DNA of 64,000 bases from NCBI RefSeq assembly GCF_963259705.1, contig NC_081850.1, positions 32,393,799 through 32,457,798 of the forward strand, given 5' to 3'. The notes below the pieces were generated by a model. It made no database searches. It saw only the letters and a list, made by a program, of their open reading frames with translations, and was not told where the DNA came from. This stretch comes from Myotis daubentonii. Taxonomy: Eukaryota; Chordata; Mammalia; Chiroptera; Vespertilionidae. This document shows positions 52,201 through 57,109 of this stretch, piece by piece (positions within the stretch are counted from its first letter, which is position 1; each line of letters begins with the position of its first letter). The position numbers were made by a program, and so were the translations under genes.

Positions 52201-55200
52201 ATAATAGGATGTTCTTGAAAATGTTTATTATATCAAGATTACTATGTCAAAGGTCATCTTACCTTAATTCCCATCAGTGGTGCTAAGACTTGAATCACCT
52301 TATAAATTTCTTAATAAATCGTCAATTCAAAGATTGACTTTTTAAGAAATAATTGGTCTTATTACTATTCACTTGCAATTTATATTAACAAAATGCTTGT
52401 TTTATAATTTTCAGATGATATGAAATTGTCAGAAATAGAGTTTCCTATGGCCAGAAGCAAGTTGTTGAAAAAGGAATTGCCTTCTAAAGATATACTGAAG
52501 ACACTGCCTAAAACACTTAAGCGACAGTCCAAACAAACTAGTCATCTGGATGATAGCACAAAAGAACTTTCTCCAAGGAAGAAAGCAAAGTTAAGCACAA
52601 ATGAGACAACAGTTGAGAATGCAGAAGATGATATGCAGATGGACTATTTGGATGAATCAAAGCATACAGAGCCACTGTTTCCAGAGTCATTTGCCTCAGT
52701 GGATTCAACACCAGTGTCTACTCTCCAGAAAGGGACCAAACCTATTCAGGCCTTGCTTGCAACGAATATTGGGAACAAAGTGACCTTAACAAATCAACTG
52801 CCCCCTTCCACAGGTAAAAGTGCTTCTGTTGTGGAAAAGCCAGTTATATCTCCTCCAGAAGCAAGCCCCATAAAGCCAGCGTTGACCTGCCACACCAGTA
52901 CAAAAGGTCCTTTACAGATGGTGTACAAAATGCCCTGTGGCCAGTGGTTGCCCATAGATCTTCATAATAGCTCGGTAAAGATTCAAATGCAACCTATGCT
53001 GGATCCTAAGACAGGAGAAAAAATCATGCAGCAGGTCCTCATTCTGCCTAAGAATTTTGTGATTCAGCATAAGGAAGGAAAAGCAGTTGCAAAAGAAATA
53101 CCACCACTTCAACAAAAAGGTACAGAACAACATGGTTTATCTTTCCAGCAGACAGCAAATGTAAACTCTTCTTCAGCAACAGTTCTTGTCAAGTCAGCAG
53201 GAGCTGTTTCTTCTACCCATCTACCTAATGCAGTTTTGAACAAGACGATTACACCTTTGTCAAATGTGAATAGTGCTAGACCACAGTCTTTGTCACCTGT
53301 AACCTCCATAAGTAATTTATTAACACCATCAGTTAAGAATAGCCAGAGTGAAGTAGGAAAAGTCAAAAATGCAGTTTCAGCAACCACATTCCCCCATCCC
53401 GTTGCTTCACCCACCATTTCTTCCATAGTTCAGCCTCTATTATCAGCAACAACACTAAGTGGATCTACAAATCCTGGTAACTCCCTCAACAGTTTTGCAC
53501 AACAAACTTCTGATTTTTCTGAAGCAAAGCAAGAATTGAAAACTGTGTGTATCAGAGATTCACAGTCAATTCTTGTAAGGACACGAGGTGGGAACACTGG
53601 AGTTGTGAAAGTACAAACAAATACAGATCAAAATTCACCCAACAGTTTATCTTCAAGTTCAGTTTTCACTTTTGCTCCTCAGCTTCAGGCATTTCTGGTG
53701 CCAAAATCAACAACTTCATCATCCTCTGCTTTTTCACCAGTAGCTGGAATGACTACTACATCTAGTCTTCCACCTTTTGGCCAAACACCAACTTCTGCTT
53801 CCATTCCAGCTGGCTTTAATCCATCCATGGGGAAAAATCTCAAACTTACATTAGGACAACCTCTTGTAAGTGATAATTTGGGCCACATAGTAGAGAAGAC
53901 TTCACACATGCCCTCTTCTCCCTTAAAGTCCTCTATTTCTTCTAGTACTCCGCTATCATCAACAGCAAATAGTTCAGTAAGTGTAATTAGCCTTCCACCA
54001 GGAAATTTTGGACAAACCAACGCAAATGCTATTCATACTACAACTAAACAGCAACAAGCAGATTATATCACCAAAAGTTACCCTGTTACAAGATCAGAAG
54101 CAACAGTGGCAACAAATGGAGATGTGATCAGTGGGACTACAGTTCAAAAAGTTATGTTGGTATCAGCTCCATCTGTTCTTTCTTCTGGCAGTGGAACTCC
54201 AATTAATGTGACAGCTGCACCAACACCTACAGGTGTGTCTGCCCAGAAATTAGTTTTTATTAATGCTCCAATATCCAGTGGCACTTCTACTATTGTGGCA
54301 GAACCATTAAAACAAACTCCCCCCTTGAATAAAACATATGTTAAGACTCCAGAGCAGCCTCAGATAGTACTAATTCCATCTACAGTGGGAGCACCAATGA
54401 AAATAAATTCATCAACAACTGTGTCTCAGATAAAAGATGTGAAAATTGGTCTAAACATAGGTCAAGCAATTGTAAATACTTCAGGGAGTGTGCCGGCTAT
54501 ACCATCAATTAACATACTGCAAAATGTAACCCCAAAAGGAGAAGAAAAAAGTACCAAGGGCTATGTTTTGCCATTGTCAACAAGTGGTAATTCAATTCCA
54601 GTAAGCTCAAATTTTGTGAGTCAAAATATTACTCCTGTTAATGAATCAGTGGTTTCTGCAGCAAGAGCAGTAAACATGTTTTCAGTAACAGGAGCAAATG
54701 TATCTTTAGGTTCTCTTTCAGTGACCTCAACCTCTGCTTCAGTTGGGACACGACCTCCTGTTTTAGTCAGTGGAAATGATACCTCTTCAAGAATTATGCC
54801 TGTTTTGTCAAATAGACTTTGCACATCAAATCTCGGAAACACTGTGGCGATATCAACTGTGAAAACAGGACATCTTGCATCATCTGTTCTGATTTCAACT
54901 ACACAACCAACAGTGTCTCCTAAATGTTTAACATCAGCTTTGCAAATCCCTGTTAATGTTGCCTTGCCTACACCTGTGACTATATCCCCTAAAATCAACA
55001 CAGTCCCACAAGTGGCAACAGTATCAGGAGCCACACGTTCTGTATCTCTTTCTAAAAGACAATCTCAGACTTCTGTCCAGTTTCAATCACCAGGGATTTC
55101 AGCTACAGTGCCAACAAATATGAACACAAATAAACCTCAAACTGAATTGCCATCCCTTTCACCGAGTCCAAGTAAAATAGTTAATATTTCCAATGTTGCT

Positions 55201-56043
55201 TCTCTGCCAAACCAGCCAATATCCCCTGCTTTAATAAAGTCATCCTCCAGTTGCAGTTCTACTCCAGGTGGCTCTGCCATTCACACTGCTACAGCACCAT
55301 CACATGTAACTAGTGTGGTAGAAAGTCAGTTCAGTGAACCTTGTATTCAGCAAAAAATAGTCATCAACACCAGTACGCCTTTGGCACCTGGTACTCAGAT
55401 CATGATCAATGGAACCCGGTTTATTGTTCCACCGCAAGGTCTTGGAGCTGGCAGCCATGTTCTCCTTATATCTACTAATCCAAAATATGGACCTCCCTTA
55501 GTGCTTAACAGTGGCCAAAGCATTCAGCCTATACCAGTAGATAATCCTGTCCAAAAGACCACACTAACATCTAATAATTTAAGTGGGCAACCGGTAAAAC
55601 AATCTCTAAGAACCTCTACAAAAATTGTAAACTCTCTTGGGAATGCAAGTTCTCTACCCACAGTGCATACACAACCACAAATCATAAACACAACTGCTCA
55701 AGTTTCTGTTCCACCTCCTGTACCAACGGTGTCATTGACTTCAGTAATTAAGTCTCCTCCAAGTACTCTTTTAGCCAAGACATCTTTGGTTTCTGCCATT
55801 TGCTCTAGTAATTCTCCACTGCCAAGTAGTACTTCAGTATTTCATTTGGACACATCAGTCAAAAAATTGTTGGTTAGCCCAGAAGGAGCCATTTTGAATA
55901 CCATAAGTACTCCAGCATCTAAGGTTTCTTCACTCTCTTCATCTCTCTCTCAAATTGTTGTATCTGCCAGTCGAAAGCCTGCCTCTGTCTTCCCTGCGTT
56001 TCAGTCATCTGGCTTAGAGAAGCCTGACACAGCTGCATCTTGA
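2687..56043 (+). CDS. BRD10: BRD10 (KIAA2026), C-terminal 1842 codons in six exons; 5' exon(s) outside window
   Basis: The joined exons 2687-4113, 15993-16072, 23934-24023, 38567-38682, 50948-51135 and 52415-56043 give 5526 coding bases (1842 codons) after one leading split-codon base, with no internal stop and GT-AG boundaries throughout. I recognise the product as the orthologue of human KIAA2026/BRD10 (about 2100 aa), a poorly characterised nuclear protein. In window numbering: 1-31 charged Glu/Arg helix; about 33-120 DDT-like helical region; about 150-220 WHIM-like motifs ([32 protein letters not shown]); 412-441 and 464-497 lysine-rich nuclear-localisation clusters; about 503-532 predicted coiled coil; about 700-1842 Ser/Thr/Pro-rich, mostly disordered, with conserved islands near 802-860 and 1612-1670. 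Orthology is recognition from memory; the DDT/WHIM assignment is inference from motif resemblance. The bromodomain that gives the human gene its name would have to be encoded upstream if present. Confidence 0.95.
4729..5141 (-). mobile_element. Degenerate mariner-family transposon with transposase remnant
   Basis: Terminal sequence CAGGGTGTTCCCCCAAAATG at 4729 and a decayed inverted partner (TTAAAGTGTGTATGCAT) near 5125-5141. Read on the - strand, about 5030-4830 translates with stops to [20 protein letters not shown], matching the mariner transposase C-terminal block (DFFLWG..KDKVY). It is related to the short element at 42080-42207. The 5' part of the transposase is missing. Confidence 0.65.
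8252..8263 (+). repeat. Poly-C run (12 C)
   Basis: Homopolymer at the left edge of the antisense L1 copy; read on the L1 strand it is a G-run next to the 3' end. Confidence 0.9.
8264..8695 (-). mobile_element. L1 LINE with internal deletion, antisense
   Basis: On the - strand, 8625 to about 8385 encodes the ORF2 endonuclease N-terminus ([20 protein letters not shown] .. [12 protein letters not shown] .. [13 protein letters not shown]). It then jumps within a few bases to L1 3'-end sequence ([18 protein letters not shown]), so nearly all of ORF2 is missing. The right side continues beyond the inserted Helitron composite at 8696. Confidence 0.75.
8696..9509. mobile_element. Helitron composite with two opposed 5' ends, carrying a hAT insertion
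   Basis: The left edge is A|TCCTGTCTAATAAAAGAG, a HeliBat-type 5' end on the + strand. The right edge is ..CTTTTATTATAGAGGA|T, a HeliBat-type 5' end on the - strand. The interior is GC-rich non-autonomous Helitron sequence (GGGCCGATTGCGAG-like text; CCCCCTGGTGGTCAG). No CTAG/hairpin 3' end is visible. A 212-bp hAT element sits at 9158-9369. No coding capacity is evident. Confidence 0.6.
9158..9369. mobile_element. Non-autonomous hAT element, OposCharlie (OC1)-like
   Basis: Ends CCGTGGTCGGCAAACT and AGTTTGCCGACCACTG form about 15-bp inverted repeats. It is flanked by 8-bp target duplications TACCAGTT (9150-9157) and TATCAGTT (9370-9377), one mismatch. 212 bp with no transposase. The ends and the CGGCTC / GAGCCACA interior resemble OC1-type hAT elements; the family name is from memory. 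Confidence 0.7.
9510..9770 (-). mobile_element. Probable continuation of antisense L1 (5' side)
   Basis: T-rich sequence to the right of the Helitron composite, with C/T-rich blocks like reversed ORF1 or inter-ORF L1 sequence (TTCTGATTCACTGATTCAAT). The assignment rests on position and style only. Confidence 0.35.
10095..10310 (-). repeat. MIR SINE
   Basis: It matches MIR in reverse: ATGCCAGGCACTGTTCTAAG, then CTGAAGCACAGAGAAG, then CAAGGTAACACAGCTGGTAA. Confidence 0.85.
11318..11348 (+). repeat. (GT)n microsatellite
   Basis: About 15 uninterrupted GT units immediately before a Ves SINE. Confidence 0.95.
11370..11585 (-). repeat. Ves-type SINE
   Basis: Reads TTGATTTCAGAG-like tail region, then CTGCCTCCTGCATGCCCCC, then CCACTGAGCACTCGGCTAGGGCA, the antisense tRNA-like head. 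Several changes from the young consensus. Confidence 0.88.
12004..12224 (+). repeat. tRNA-derived SINE with long (TC)n tail region
   Basis: CCCTGGCTGGATGCTCAGTTGGTTAGAGCATC gives a tRNA-like head with A-box. The body ends in a (TC)n tract (12140-12191) and A-rich tail. Flanked by a perfect 15-bp target duplication, AAAGAGCACAGCTTT, at 11989-12003 and 12225-12239. Confidence 0.9.
12335..12465 (+). repeat. MIR SINE fragment
   Basis: GAGGTAATACCTACCTTGCTG ... GTGCTTGGCAGAT ... AATAAATGGTAACTATGAT follows the 3' half of MIR. Confidence 0.7.
12475..12660 (+). repeat. MIR SINE fragment
   Basis: GACTTAGGCGGTAGAATCCC ... TAAAATGAGGAATTGCCTACCTTGG ... AATTAACGAGATAAT matches a diverged MIR. Confidence 0.55.
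12750..14790 (+). mobile_element. 5'-truncated L1 LINE (ORF2 3' part and 3' UTR), sense
   Basis: It starts inside the ORF2 reverse transcriptase ([20 protein letters not shown], then [18 protein letters not shown]). It then runs through the C-terminal region with many stops (13198-14426) to L1 3'-end sequence ATATGATTTCACTCCCATGT. About 2 kb. Coding capacity is destroyed. Confidence 0.88.
14990..15075 (+). repeat. L2/MIR-type 3' end fragment
   Basis: TTGTAAGCTCCTGAAGGACAG followed by a cytosine-poor tail resembles the L2 3' terminus. Short and diverged. Confidence 0.45.
15161..15263 (-). pseudogene. U6 snRNA processed pseudogene
   Basis: On the - strand from 15263 it reads GTGCTCACTTCAGCAGCACA, then TATACTAACATTGGAATGAT, ending AAGCGTTCCATATTTT, matching U6 snRNA from its exact 5' end to its 3' end. 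A several-base deletion lies in the ACAGAGAAGATTAGC region, the catalytic ACAGAGA box. A+T-rich tail and flanking 17-bp target duplications (AAAACATATTTACTTTT at 15134-15150; AAAACATACTTACTTTT at 15264-15280) show LINE-mediated retroposition. Loss of the ACAGAGA box rules out function. Confidence 0.92.
15993..16072 (+). CDS. BRD10: BRD10 coding exon B (80 bp)
   Basis: It is bounded by an AG at 15991-15992 and CAG|GTAAGT at 16072/16073. Its first two bases complete the split Gly codon; 26 further codons then give a basic stretch ([16 protein letters not shown]) ending in PTVPEFQ. It continues the lysine-rich nuclear-localisation cluster of exon A across an 11.9-kb intron. It is too short to stand out as an ORF; frame continuity and recognition of the BRD10 protein identify it. 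Confidence 0.93.
16331..17041. repeat. 58-bp inverted repeat pair with 595-bp spacer
   Basis: Arms 16331-16388 and 16984-17041 are inverted copies (for example GTGTAAATGAAAGTCTTCCA against TGGAAGACTTTCATTTACAC) with about 4 mismatches in 58 bp. Both outer ends begin TA. The spacer shows no ORF or known repeat. It could be a fold-back or MITE-like element, or a local inverted duplication. Confidence 0.7.
17541..17560 (+). repeat. (GT)n microsatellite
   Basis: About nine GT units. Confidence 0.9.
18484..18590 (+). mobile_element. MER5-type hAT (Charlie) fragment
   Basis: CAGTGGTTCTCAAACTTTAG is the MER5 terminal sequence. The interior is diverged and the right end runs into a MIR. Confidence 0.7.
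18590..18775 (+). repeat. MIR SINE
   Basis: GGATTCTGGAACCAGGCTG .. GGGTTTGAATGCCAACTT .. CCTCATCTGTACAATGGATA .. GGTTGTTGTGAGGATTAAAT is a well-preserved MIR. Confidence 0.9.
18837..18853 (+). repeat. Poly-A tract
   Basis: Uninterrupted A-run, about 17 bases, without an adjacent recognisable SINE body. Confidence 0.9.
20540..20588 (+). repeat. (TTTTG)n microsatellite
   Basis: About nine TTTTG pentamers, the last slightly changed (TTCTG). Confidence 0.95.
21336..21494 (-). mobile_element. Short non-autonomous Helitron with GC-rich interior
   Basis: A|CTAGAGGCCCGGTGCAC at 21336 and ..CGCTTTTATTATTATAGA|T at 21494 are the 3' and 5' ends of a HeliBat-type element on the - strand, in the expected A/T target. 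The 159-bp element has a coding-like GC-rich core (CCTCGGCCCCCGCCGCCATG). It lacks the second arm of the usual GTGCAC hairpin. Confidence 0.8.
21779..21916 (-). mobile_element. MER5A hAT element
   Basis: AACTTGTTAGAAATGCAGAATCCTAGG .. GGTGATTCTTATGCACATTA .. AAGTTTGAGGAGCACT matches nearly full-length MER5A. Confidence 0.85.
23934..24023 (+). CDS. BRD10: BRD10 coding exon C (90 bp)
   Basis: The acceptor is a T-rich tract ending TTTTAG at 23933 and the donor is TCG|GTAGGT. It is a phase 0-0 exon of exactly 30 codons, reading [20 protein letters not shown] and on to KKS. The spacing of hydrophobic residues suggests a short coiled coil, so this is a candidate interaction helix. Because the exon is symmetric, skipping it would keep the frame. 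Confidence 0.93.
25635..26275 (-). mobile_element. HeliBat-type non-autonomous Helitron, 641 bp
   Basis: The left end is A|CTAGGGGCCTGGTGCACG with the perfect palindrome GTGCACGAAATTCGTGCAC at 25646-25664, the 3' terminal hairpin on the - strand. The right end is ..CTCTTTTATTAGTGTTGA|T. A GC-rich 25-bp-arm palindrome lies at 25999-26051. It shares about 98% identity by eye with 29480-30101. No Rep/helicase. Confidence 0.88.
27362..27619 (-). repeat. Ves SINE with perfect 18-bp target duplication
   Basis: The element at 27380-27601 reads in reverse (TATTTTATTGATTTTTTACA .. CCACTGAGCCAAACCGGTTT). Both flanks are ACAAAGAGGGTATATTCT (27362-27379 and 27602-27619), identical, which indicates a young insertion. 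Confidence 0.95.
27829..28005 (+). repeat. tRNA-derived SINE (older subfamily)
   Basis: TTGGCTGCGTCGCACAGTTG .. TAGAGCATCATCCCAATATCC, the same subfamily as 12004-12224, with CT-rich tail. Confidence 0.8.
28010..28168 (-). repeat. Ves-type SINE (older)
   Basis: Antisense copy ending CTGATCCACTTGGCCAGGGCA; abuts the previous SINE tail to tail. Confidence 0.8.
28174..28224 (+). repeat. (AT)n microsatellite
   Basis: About 25 AT units, directly after the SINE head. Confidence 0.95.
28621..30101 (-). mobile_element. HeliBat-type Helitron, 1481 bp, carrying a minisatellite
   Basis: A|CTAGAGGCCCGGTGCAC at 28621 and ..CTTTTATTAGTGTTGA|T at 30101. The right 620 bp nearly duplicate the Helitron at 25635-26275, including the GC palindrome (29825-29877). 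The left part holds a tandem array (28815-29440). The 332-residue ORF across 28813-29811 is repeat-derived and not a gene: it runs antisense to the element and repeats with the array. Confidence 0.88.
28815..29440 (+). repeat. 47-bp minisatellite inside the Helitron, about 13 copies
   Basis: The unit is like GGGGTTGGGGCACCGCCCCC + TGTCACACACAGAGCAGGGC + CGATCA. Period 44-50 bp. Copies begin near 28818, 28865, 28910, 28958, 29004, 29053, 29096, 29160, 29206, 29255, 29302, 29349 and 29399, and are 75-90% alike by eye. Confidence 0.9.
30350..30577 (-). repeat. Ves SINE with target duplication
   Basis: The antisense element 30368-30559 ends CACTGAGCCAAACTGGCTAGGGC. Flanks ATTGGCTTTATTTCCTT occur on both sides. 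Confidence 0.9.
31494..31727 (+). mobile_element. MER20 hAT (Charlie) element
   Basis: CAGTGGTTATCAAATCAGGG .. GAGACTTTTTGGTTGTCATA .. GATCCTATAATGCACAGGATAGCCCTCC .. CATTGCAAAACCCTGGC is MER20 in sense. Confidence 0.85.
31960..32165 (-). mobile_element. L1 3' UTR fragment, antisense
   Basis: TTTTATTAAGATATAATTGA .. GTGCAGTGTGTTGATTTGATAC is the reversed old L1 3' UTR. A 25-bp segment around the TATAATTGA motif is duplicated. Confidence 0.75.
32925..33109 (-). mobile_element. HeliBat-type Helitron, 185 bp
   Basis: A|CTAGAGGCCCAGTGCAC with hairpin partner TTCGTGCATG, and ..TTTGCATATTAGCCTTTTAT + TATATAGGA|T. A minimal non-autonomous element in the A/T target. Confidence 0.92.
36524..36931 (-). 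mobile_element. HeliBat-type Helitron, about 408 bp
   Basis: A|CTAGAGGCCTAGTGCACG with palindrome GTGCACGAATTCGTGCA. G-rich interior (GGGGGTGGGGCTGGTCCGGG). The 5' end is close to TTTTTATATATATAG and has lost its terminal GA. Overlapping ORFs on both strands here are compositional. Confidence 0.8.
37669..37918 (-). repeat. Ves SINE with target duplication
   Basis: Antisense body 37685-37901 with head CCACTGAGCCAAACCGGTTA. Flanks GAAAATACAGTCTTTT (37669-37684) and GAAAATAACAGTCTTTT (37902-37918) differ by one base. Confidence 0.92.
38567..38682 (+). CDS. BRD10: BRD10 coding exon D (116 bp)
   Basis: It is bounded by TTTTTAG ending at 38566 and AACAG|GTAACT at 38682/38683. It encodes [20 protein letters not shown] and on to KAFQRN, then leaves two bases (AG) that join G of exon E as Arg. 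It is basic and probably helical, contiguous with the coiled-coil helix of exon C. Its flanking introns (14.5 and 12.3 kb) hold most of the transposon insertions in the window. Confidence 0.94.
38888..39575 (-). mobile_element. L1 LINE 3' fragment, antisense
   Basis: TAAGTGTGCAGTTCAGTGATT .. GAATAATACTCCATTGTTTG .. GAGATGGGATTGCCAGATCATATGG is reversed old L1 3' sequence. Its right end is interrupted by a Ves SINE. Confidence 0.88.
39578..39801 (-). repeat. Ves SINE
   Basis: TTTATTGATTTCAGAGAGGA .. CCACTGAGCCAAACCAGCTAGGGC, an antisense, nearly complete SINE at the junction between two oppositely oriented L1 fragments. Confidence 0.92.
40070..40300 (+). repeat. Ves SINE in L1
   Basis: GCCCAGCCAACGTGGCTCAG .. 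TGATTCCTGGTCAGGGCACA .. CTCTGAAATCAATAAAAATA, sense. Surrounding L1 text AAAATTATATG / AAAATTACATG acts as the duplication, enclosing about 35 extra bases after the tail. Confidence 0.88.
40400..40592 (+). mobile_element. HeliBat-type Helitron in L1, 193 bp
   Basis: CCCTATATAATAAAAAGG (first T mutated) at 40400 and ..GCACAAATTCATGCACCAGG + CCTGTAG|T at 40592 (CTAG mutated to GTAG). Sense. L1 resumes at TTATGATAAACTC. Confidence 0.88.
41299..41868 (-). mobile_element. 570-bp retro-insert of unknown source in L1
   Basis: Flanked by 17-bp duplications AGTAATCCAAAAATTTA (41282-41298) and AGTAATCCCAAAATTTA (41869-41885), one mismatch, inside L1 sequence. The A-rich/(AC)n end at the left read on the - strand suggests a retrotransposed RNA. 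The body matches nothing I recognise; a stretch near 41340 resembles a SINE head (GGCTGGACACGGCTCAGCAG on the - strand). No ORF of substance. Confidence 0.65.
42080..42207. mobile_element. Mariner-type MITE, 128 bp, in L1
   Basis: Inverted ends TAGGGTTCTCAAAAATGTAT and the complement of TACATTTTTGGGGGACACCCTG, flanked by TA (42078-42079 and 42208-42209). L1 text is restored when it is removed. A deletion derivative related to the mariner at 4729-5141. Confidence 0.85.
42504..42774. mobile_element. 271-bp TA-flanked inverted-repeat element (pogo/Tigger-like) in L1
   Basis: Ends CAGTGGGGCCTTGA and TCAAGGCCCCACTG are perfect inverted repeats, flanked by TA on both sides. The interior repeats CTCGTA/ACGAG-like words on both arms and is unusually CpG-rich. 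The CAGTG ends and TA duplication suggest a Tc1/mariner-superfamily MITE; the family is not certain. Confidence 0.8.
42948..43215 (+). repeat. Ves-type SINE in L1
   Basis: GCCCTGGCCAATATGATGCAGTGGTTAG .. AGGTTCCATCCTCGTTCCGG .. CTGAAAATCAATGGAAAAAA. Flanking L1 words AAATGGGCA and AAACGGGCA mark the duplication. Confidence 0.88.
43229..43475 (+). repeat. Ves-type SINE in L1
   Basis: GGCCCTGGCTGGGTGGCTCAATTGGTTAG .. CTCTAAAACCAATAAAAAAT. L1 on its right resumes further 3' than on its left, so a segment of L1 was lost here. Confidence 0.88.
43750..44156 (+). mobile_element. HeliBat-type Helitron in L1, 407 bp
   Basis: GGGAA|TCTATGTATATATCTATG at 43750 and ..GCCTGCACCGGGCCTCTAG|TATAGTC at 44156. 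Removing it restores the L1 word GGGAATATAGTCAATAATATTG exactly. Interior contains two inverted copies of CCCCCTGGTGGTCAG-type sequence near 43818-43865. Confidence 0.92.
44261..44513 (-). mobile_element. HeliBat-type Helitron in L1, 253 bp
   Basis: A|CTAGAGGCCTGGTGCACG with hairpin GTGCACGAATTTGTGCA, a G-run of about 19 (44333-44351), and ..TTTCATATAGAGAGA|T at 44513. Only 104 bp of L1 separate it from the previous, oppositely oriented Helitron. Confidence 0.92.
44572..45790 (+). mobile_element. Tc1-like DNA transposon, 1219 bp, both ends intact
   Basis: CACTGAGTGGCCAGATTATT at 44572 and its complement ending at 45790 form about 28-bp terminal inverted repeats with one mismatch, flanked by TA (44570-44571; 45791-45792). 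It lies in the tail of the L1. Size and ends indicate a complete Tc1 copy. Confidence 0.93.
44730..45757 (+). pseudogene. Degenerate Tc1-family transposase (DD34E)
   Basis: The catalytic blocks are recognisable but spread over three frames: WSDESRFQ (45164-), [30 protein letters not shown] (45435-), and [16 protein letters not shown] (45543-). First Asp in WSDE, second in QQDN, Glu in PIEH. In-frame stops interrupt about 45052 and 45140, and a small insertion of repeated CTTTA-like sequence near 45510-45530 shifts frame between the second Asp and the Glu. It is a dead relative of an active Tc1-like family. Confidence 0.88.
45793..47425 (-). mobile_element. L1 LINE (ORF2 5'/RT part), antisense
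   Basis: Antisense ORF2 text such as GCTCTGGCTAGAATATCTAGTAC, TTTTCTTCATTCTGTTAATGTGG and TCAAGATAATGCTGGCTTC. Multiple stops on the coding strand. The + strand ORFs at 46345 and 46665 are shadows. Confidence 0.85.
47607..48067 (+). repeat. Ves SINE split by a hAT insertion
   Basis: Head GCCCTGACCAGTTTGGCTCAGTGGCTAGAG (47607-47636), continuing at CATCGGCCTGTGGACTGA (47867) to AATCAATAAAATATA. Target duplication AAAGGAAATGAGG at 47594-47606 and 48068-48080. The nested element occupies 47637-47858. Confidence 0.93.
47637..47858 (+). mobile_element. Non-autonomous hAT element, 222 bp, nested in SINE
   Basis: Ends CAGCAGTGGGCAAACTACGG and TTTGCCCACCCCTG; perfect 8-bp duplication GGCTAGAG at 47629-47636 and 47859-47866. 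No transposase. Same family as 59226-59450, opposite orientation. Confidence 0.92.
48520..48700 (-). repeat. Ves-type SINE (older)
   Basis: T-run then CTCACCTGAGGATATGTTTCTATTG .. GCTGAGCCATACCAGCCAGGGC, antisense, inserted in the L2 copy. Short duplication AGGATT. Confidence 0.85.
49875..50040 (-). repeat. MIR SINE
   Basis: AACATTTATTGAATATTTATGTGCC .. GACATAAACTGATGCTTAGG .. GAAGTGAGACCTAAACT is a diverged reversed MIR. Confidence 0.75.
50560..50798 (-). repeat. Ves SINE with T/G-rich tail
   Basis: TTTATTGATTTTTTTACAGA .. CCACTGAGCCAAACCGGTTTTGGC; the poly-T end has become (TTTG)n-like. Flanks AAACAATTTATTTTG and AAACACTTTATTTTG. Ends 149 bp before exon E. Confidence 0.92.
50948..51135 (+). 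CDS. BRD10: BRD10 coding exon E (188 bp)
   Basis: Acceptor ATTCTATTTCAG ends at 50947; donor TTCAG|GTATGC follows 51135. It encodes [19 protein letters not shown], then the acidic stretch [16 protein letters not shown] and [18 protein letters not shown], leaving one base that completes Asp with exon F. It marks the change from the helical basic region to the acidic, Ser-rich linker before the disordered C-terminal half. Confidence 0.94.
51136..52414 (+). other. BRD10 intron, 1.3 kb, no recognisable repeat
   Basis: AT-rich single-copy-looking sequence between exons E and F. I see no SINE, Helitron or LINE in it, unlike every other intron here. Confidence 0.75.
52415..56043 (+). CDS. BRD10: BRD10 terminal coding exon F (3.6 kb) with TGA stop
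   Basis: Acceptor TATAATTTTCAG ends at 52414. The exon completes a split Asp codon, then encodes 1208 residues beginning [15 protein letters not shown] and ending [12 protein letters not shown] before TGA at 56041-56043. After a basic motif (SPRKKAKLS, near 52575) the sequence is strongly enriched in Ser, Thr, Pro and Val. Two ordered-looking islands interrupt it: 52915-53100 ([15 protein letters not shown] onward, then [17 protein letters not shown]) and 55345-55530 ([20 protein letters not shown] onward). The composition resembles disordered transcription-coregulator tails; no catalytic motif is visible. A long single terminal exon is the known arrangement in this gene. Confidence 0.97.
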
Positions 56044-56136
56044 ATTTAGACTAAACGAGCCAGTTTTTAAATAATGGGGCATTGTTTTGATTCCCATATA
56101 AATTTTAACTGTTTATTATACTGTTGAAAACATACT

Positions 56137-56139
<3 letters not shown>

Positions 56140-56174
<35 letters not shown>
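56140..56174 (+). repeat. (TG)n microsatellite in BRD10 3' UTR
   Basis: About 17 TG units, transcribed in the 3' UTR. Confidence 0.95.
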
Positions 56175-56178
<4 letters not shown>

Positions 56179-56675
56179 TAGCTTTTCATTAGCTTGCAAC
56201 AGGCTTTGTTTTCTTGGGGAGGGAAATACCTGTTCCATTTCACTCATTGGTATATGTTCTCTGAGGTTGGTTGTTTAAAGTAGACAGGCTTTTACCTGTC
56301 TGTATAACAAATTGAACAAAGTCAAGTTTGACTAGTTTGGATTAAGCTAGCCTTTTGCGCACTTGCATTGACATGTTTCCTCTTGATTTTGGACTATTGC
56401 AGCGTGTATCTACAATATGGTATTTTGTGTCATTAGTGAAATCTTATTTTTGTTTCTGTAAAAATATATATATATATATTTATGCATTGTGAAAATGCAG
56501 TCCATGGTGTAAAATTGTACATATTCCTAAATTCCTAACAACCTGTACTAAACTATATGTACAAAGAACTATGCTGTCTTATTTATGTTTTGTTTACATA
56601 ATGTATAGTTTTTTAAGTATTTTAGTAATTTTGGACCAGTGAACTGTTAGCAACAATGCAGAAGAATCTGCATGT

Positions 56676-56681
56676 AATAAA
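56676..56681 (+). promoter_or_regulatory. BRD10: AATAAA polyadenylation signal of BRD10
   Basis: A canonical hexamer about 635 bp after the stop, followed within 40 bp by a GT/T-rich downstream element. It is the best candidate for the main BRD10 cleavage site. Confidence 0.65.
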
Positions 56682-56804
56682 CTGAGTTGCTGTATTTGTT
56701 TGTTTGAATACCATTTTTTTAAATTGCGTTCTTGTTCCATTGGGAGAATATATGATAGAAAATGGAGATAGTCCTTTACAAAAAAGAATTGAGGCTGGGA
56801 AATT

Positions 56805-56975
56805 TGAACTAATAGCTAGCATTTGTATAGGCTTTACAGTTTACAAACTGTACTTCCACATCTCATTTGATTTTCACGGTATTCTTGAGAAGGTTAAGTG
56901 ATGTGTCCAAAGTCACCCAGCTAGTAGGTGGTAGAGTCAGGTTTTGAACGTGATGCTTTACATCCTTTTTCCATG
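56805..56975 (-). repeat. MIR SINE
   Basis: TAGCTAGCATTTGTATAGG .. AAGTGATGTGTCCAAAGTCACCCAGCTAG .. GTCAGGTTTTGAACGTGATGC, reversed, just past the BRD10 poly-A site. Confidence 0.8.
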
Positions 56976-57109
56976 ATTTTACACTATTTCTGTTATAAAA
57001 TTTTACTCTAGATTTCATTATTTTAACTTTTTTCTGTAAGTCCACCACCAAATTCTACATTAATCAAAATAAGTAATCTTTCAGACCAATGTATTTGCTG
57101 TCTGTTTAT

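Larger units (their letters stand above)
56044..56705 (+). other. BRD10: BRD10 3' UTR
   Basis: Non-coding sequence after the TGA, containing a (TG)n microsatellite at about 56140-56174 and ending shortly after an AATAAA at 56676-56681. T- and GT-rich sequence (TGTATTTGTTTGTTTG) lies just downstream, as expected of a cleavage site. The exact cleavage position cannot be seen; a longer alternative 3' UTR is possible. Confidence 0.7.

Noticed and set aside
53109..55034. Antisense ORFs opposite the BRD10 terminal exon
   Set aside because: They arise from Ser/Thr/Pro-rich codon usage on the coding strand; there are no independent gene signals.
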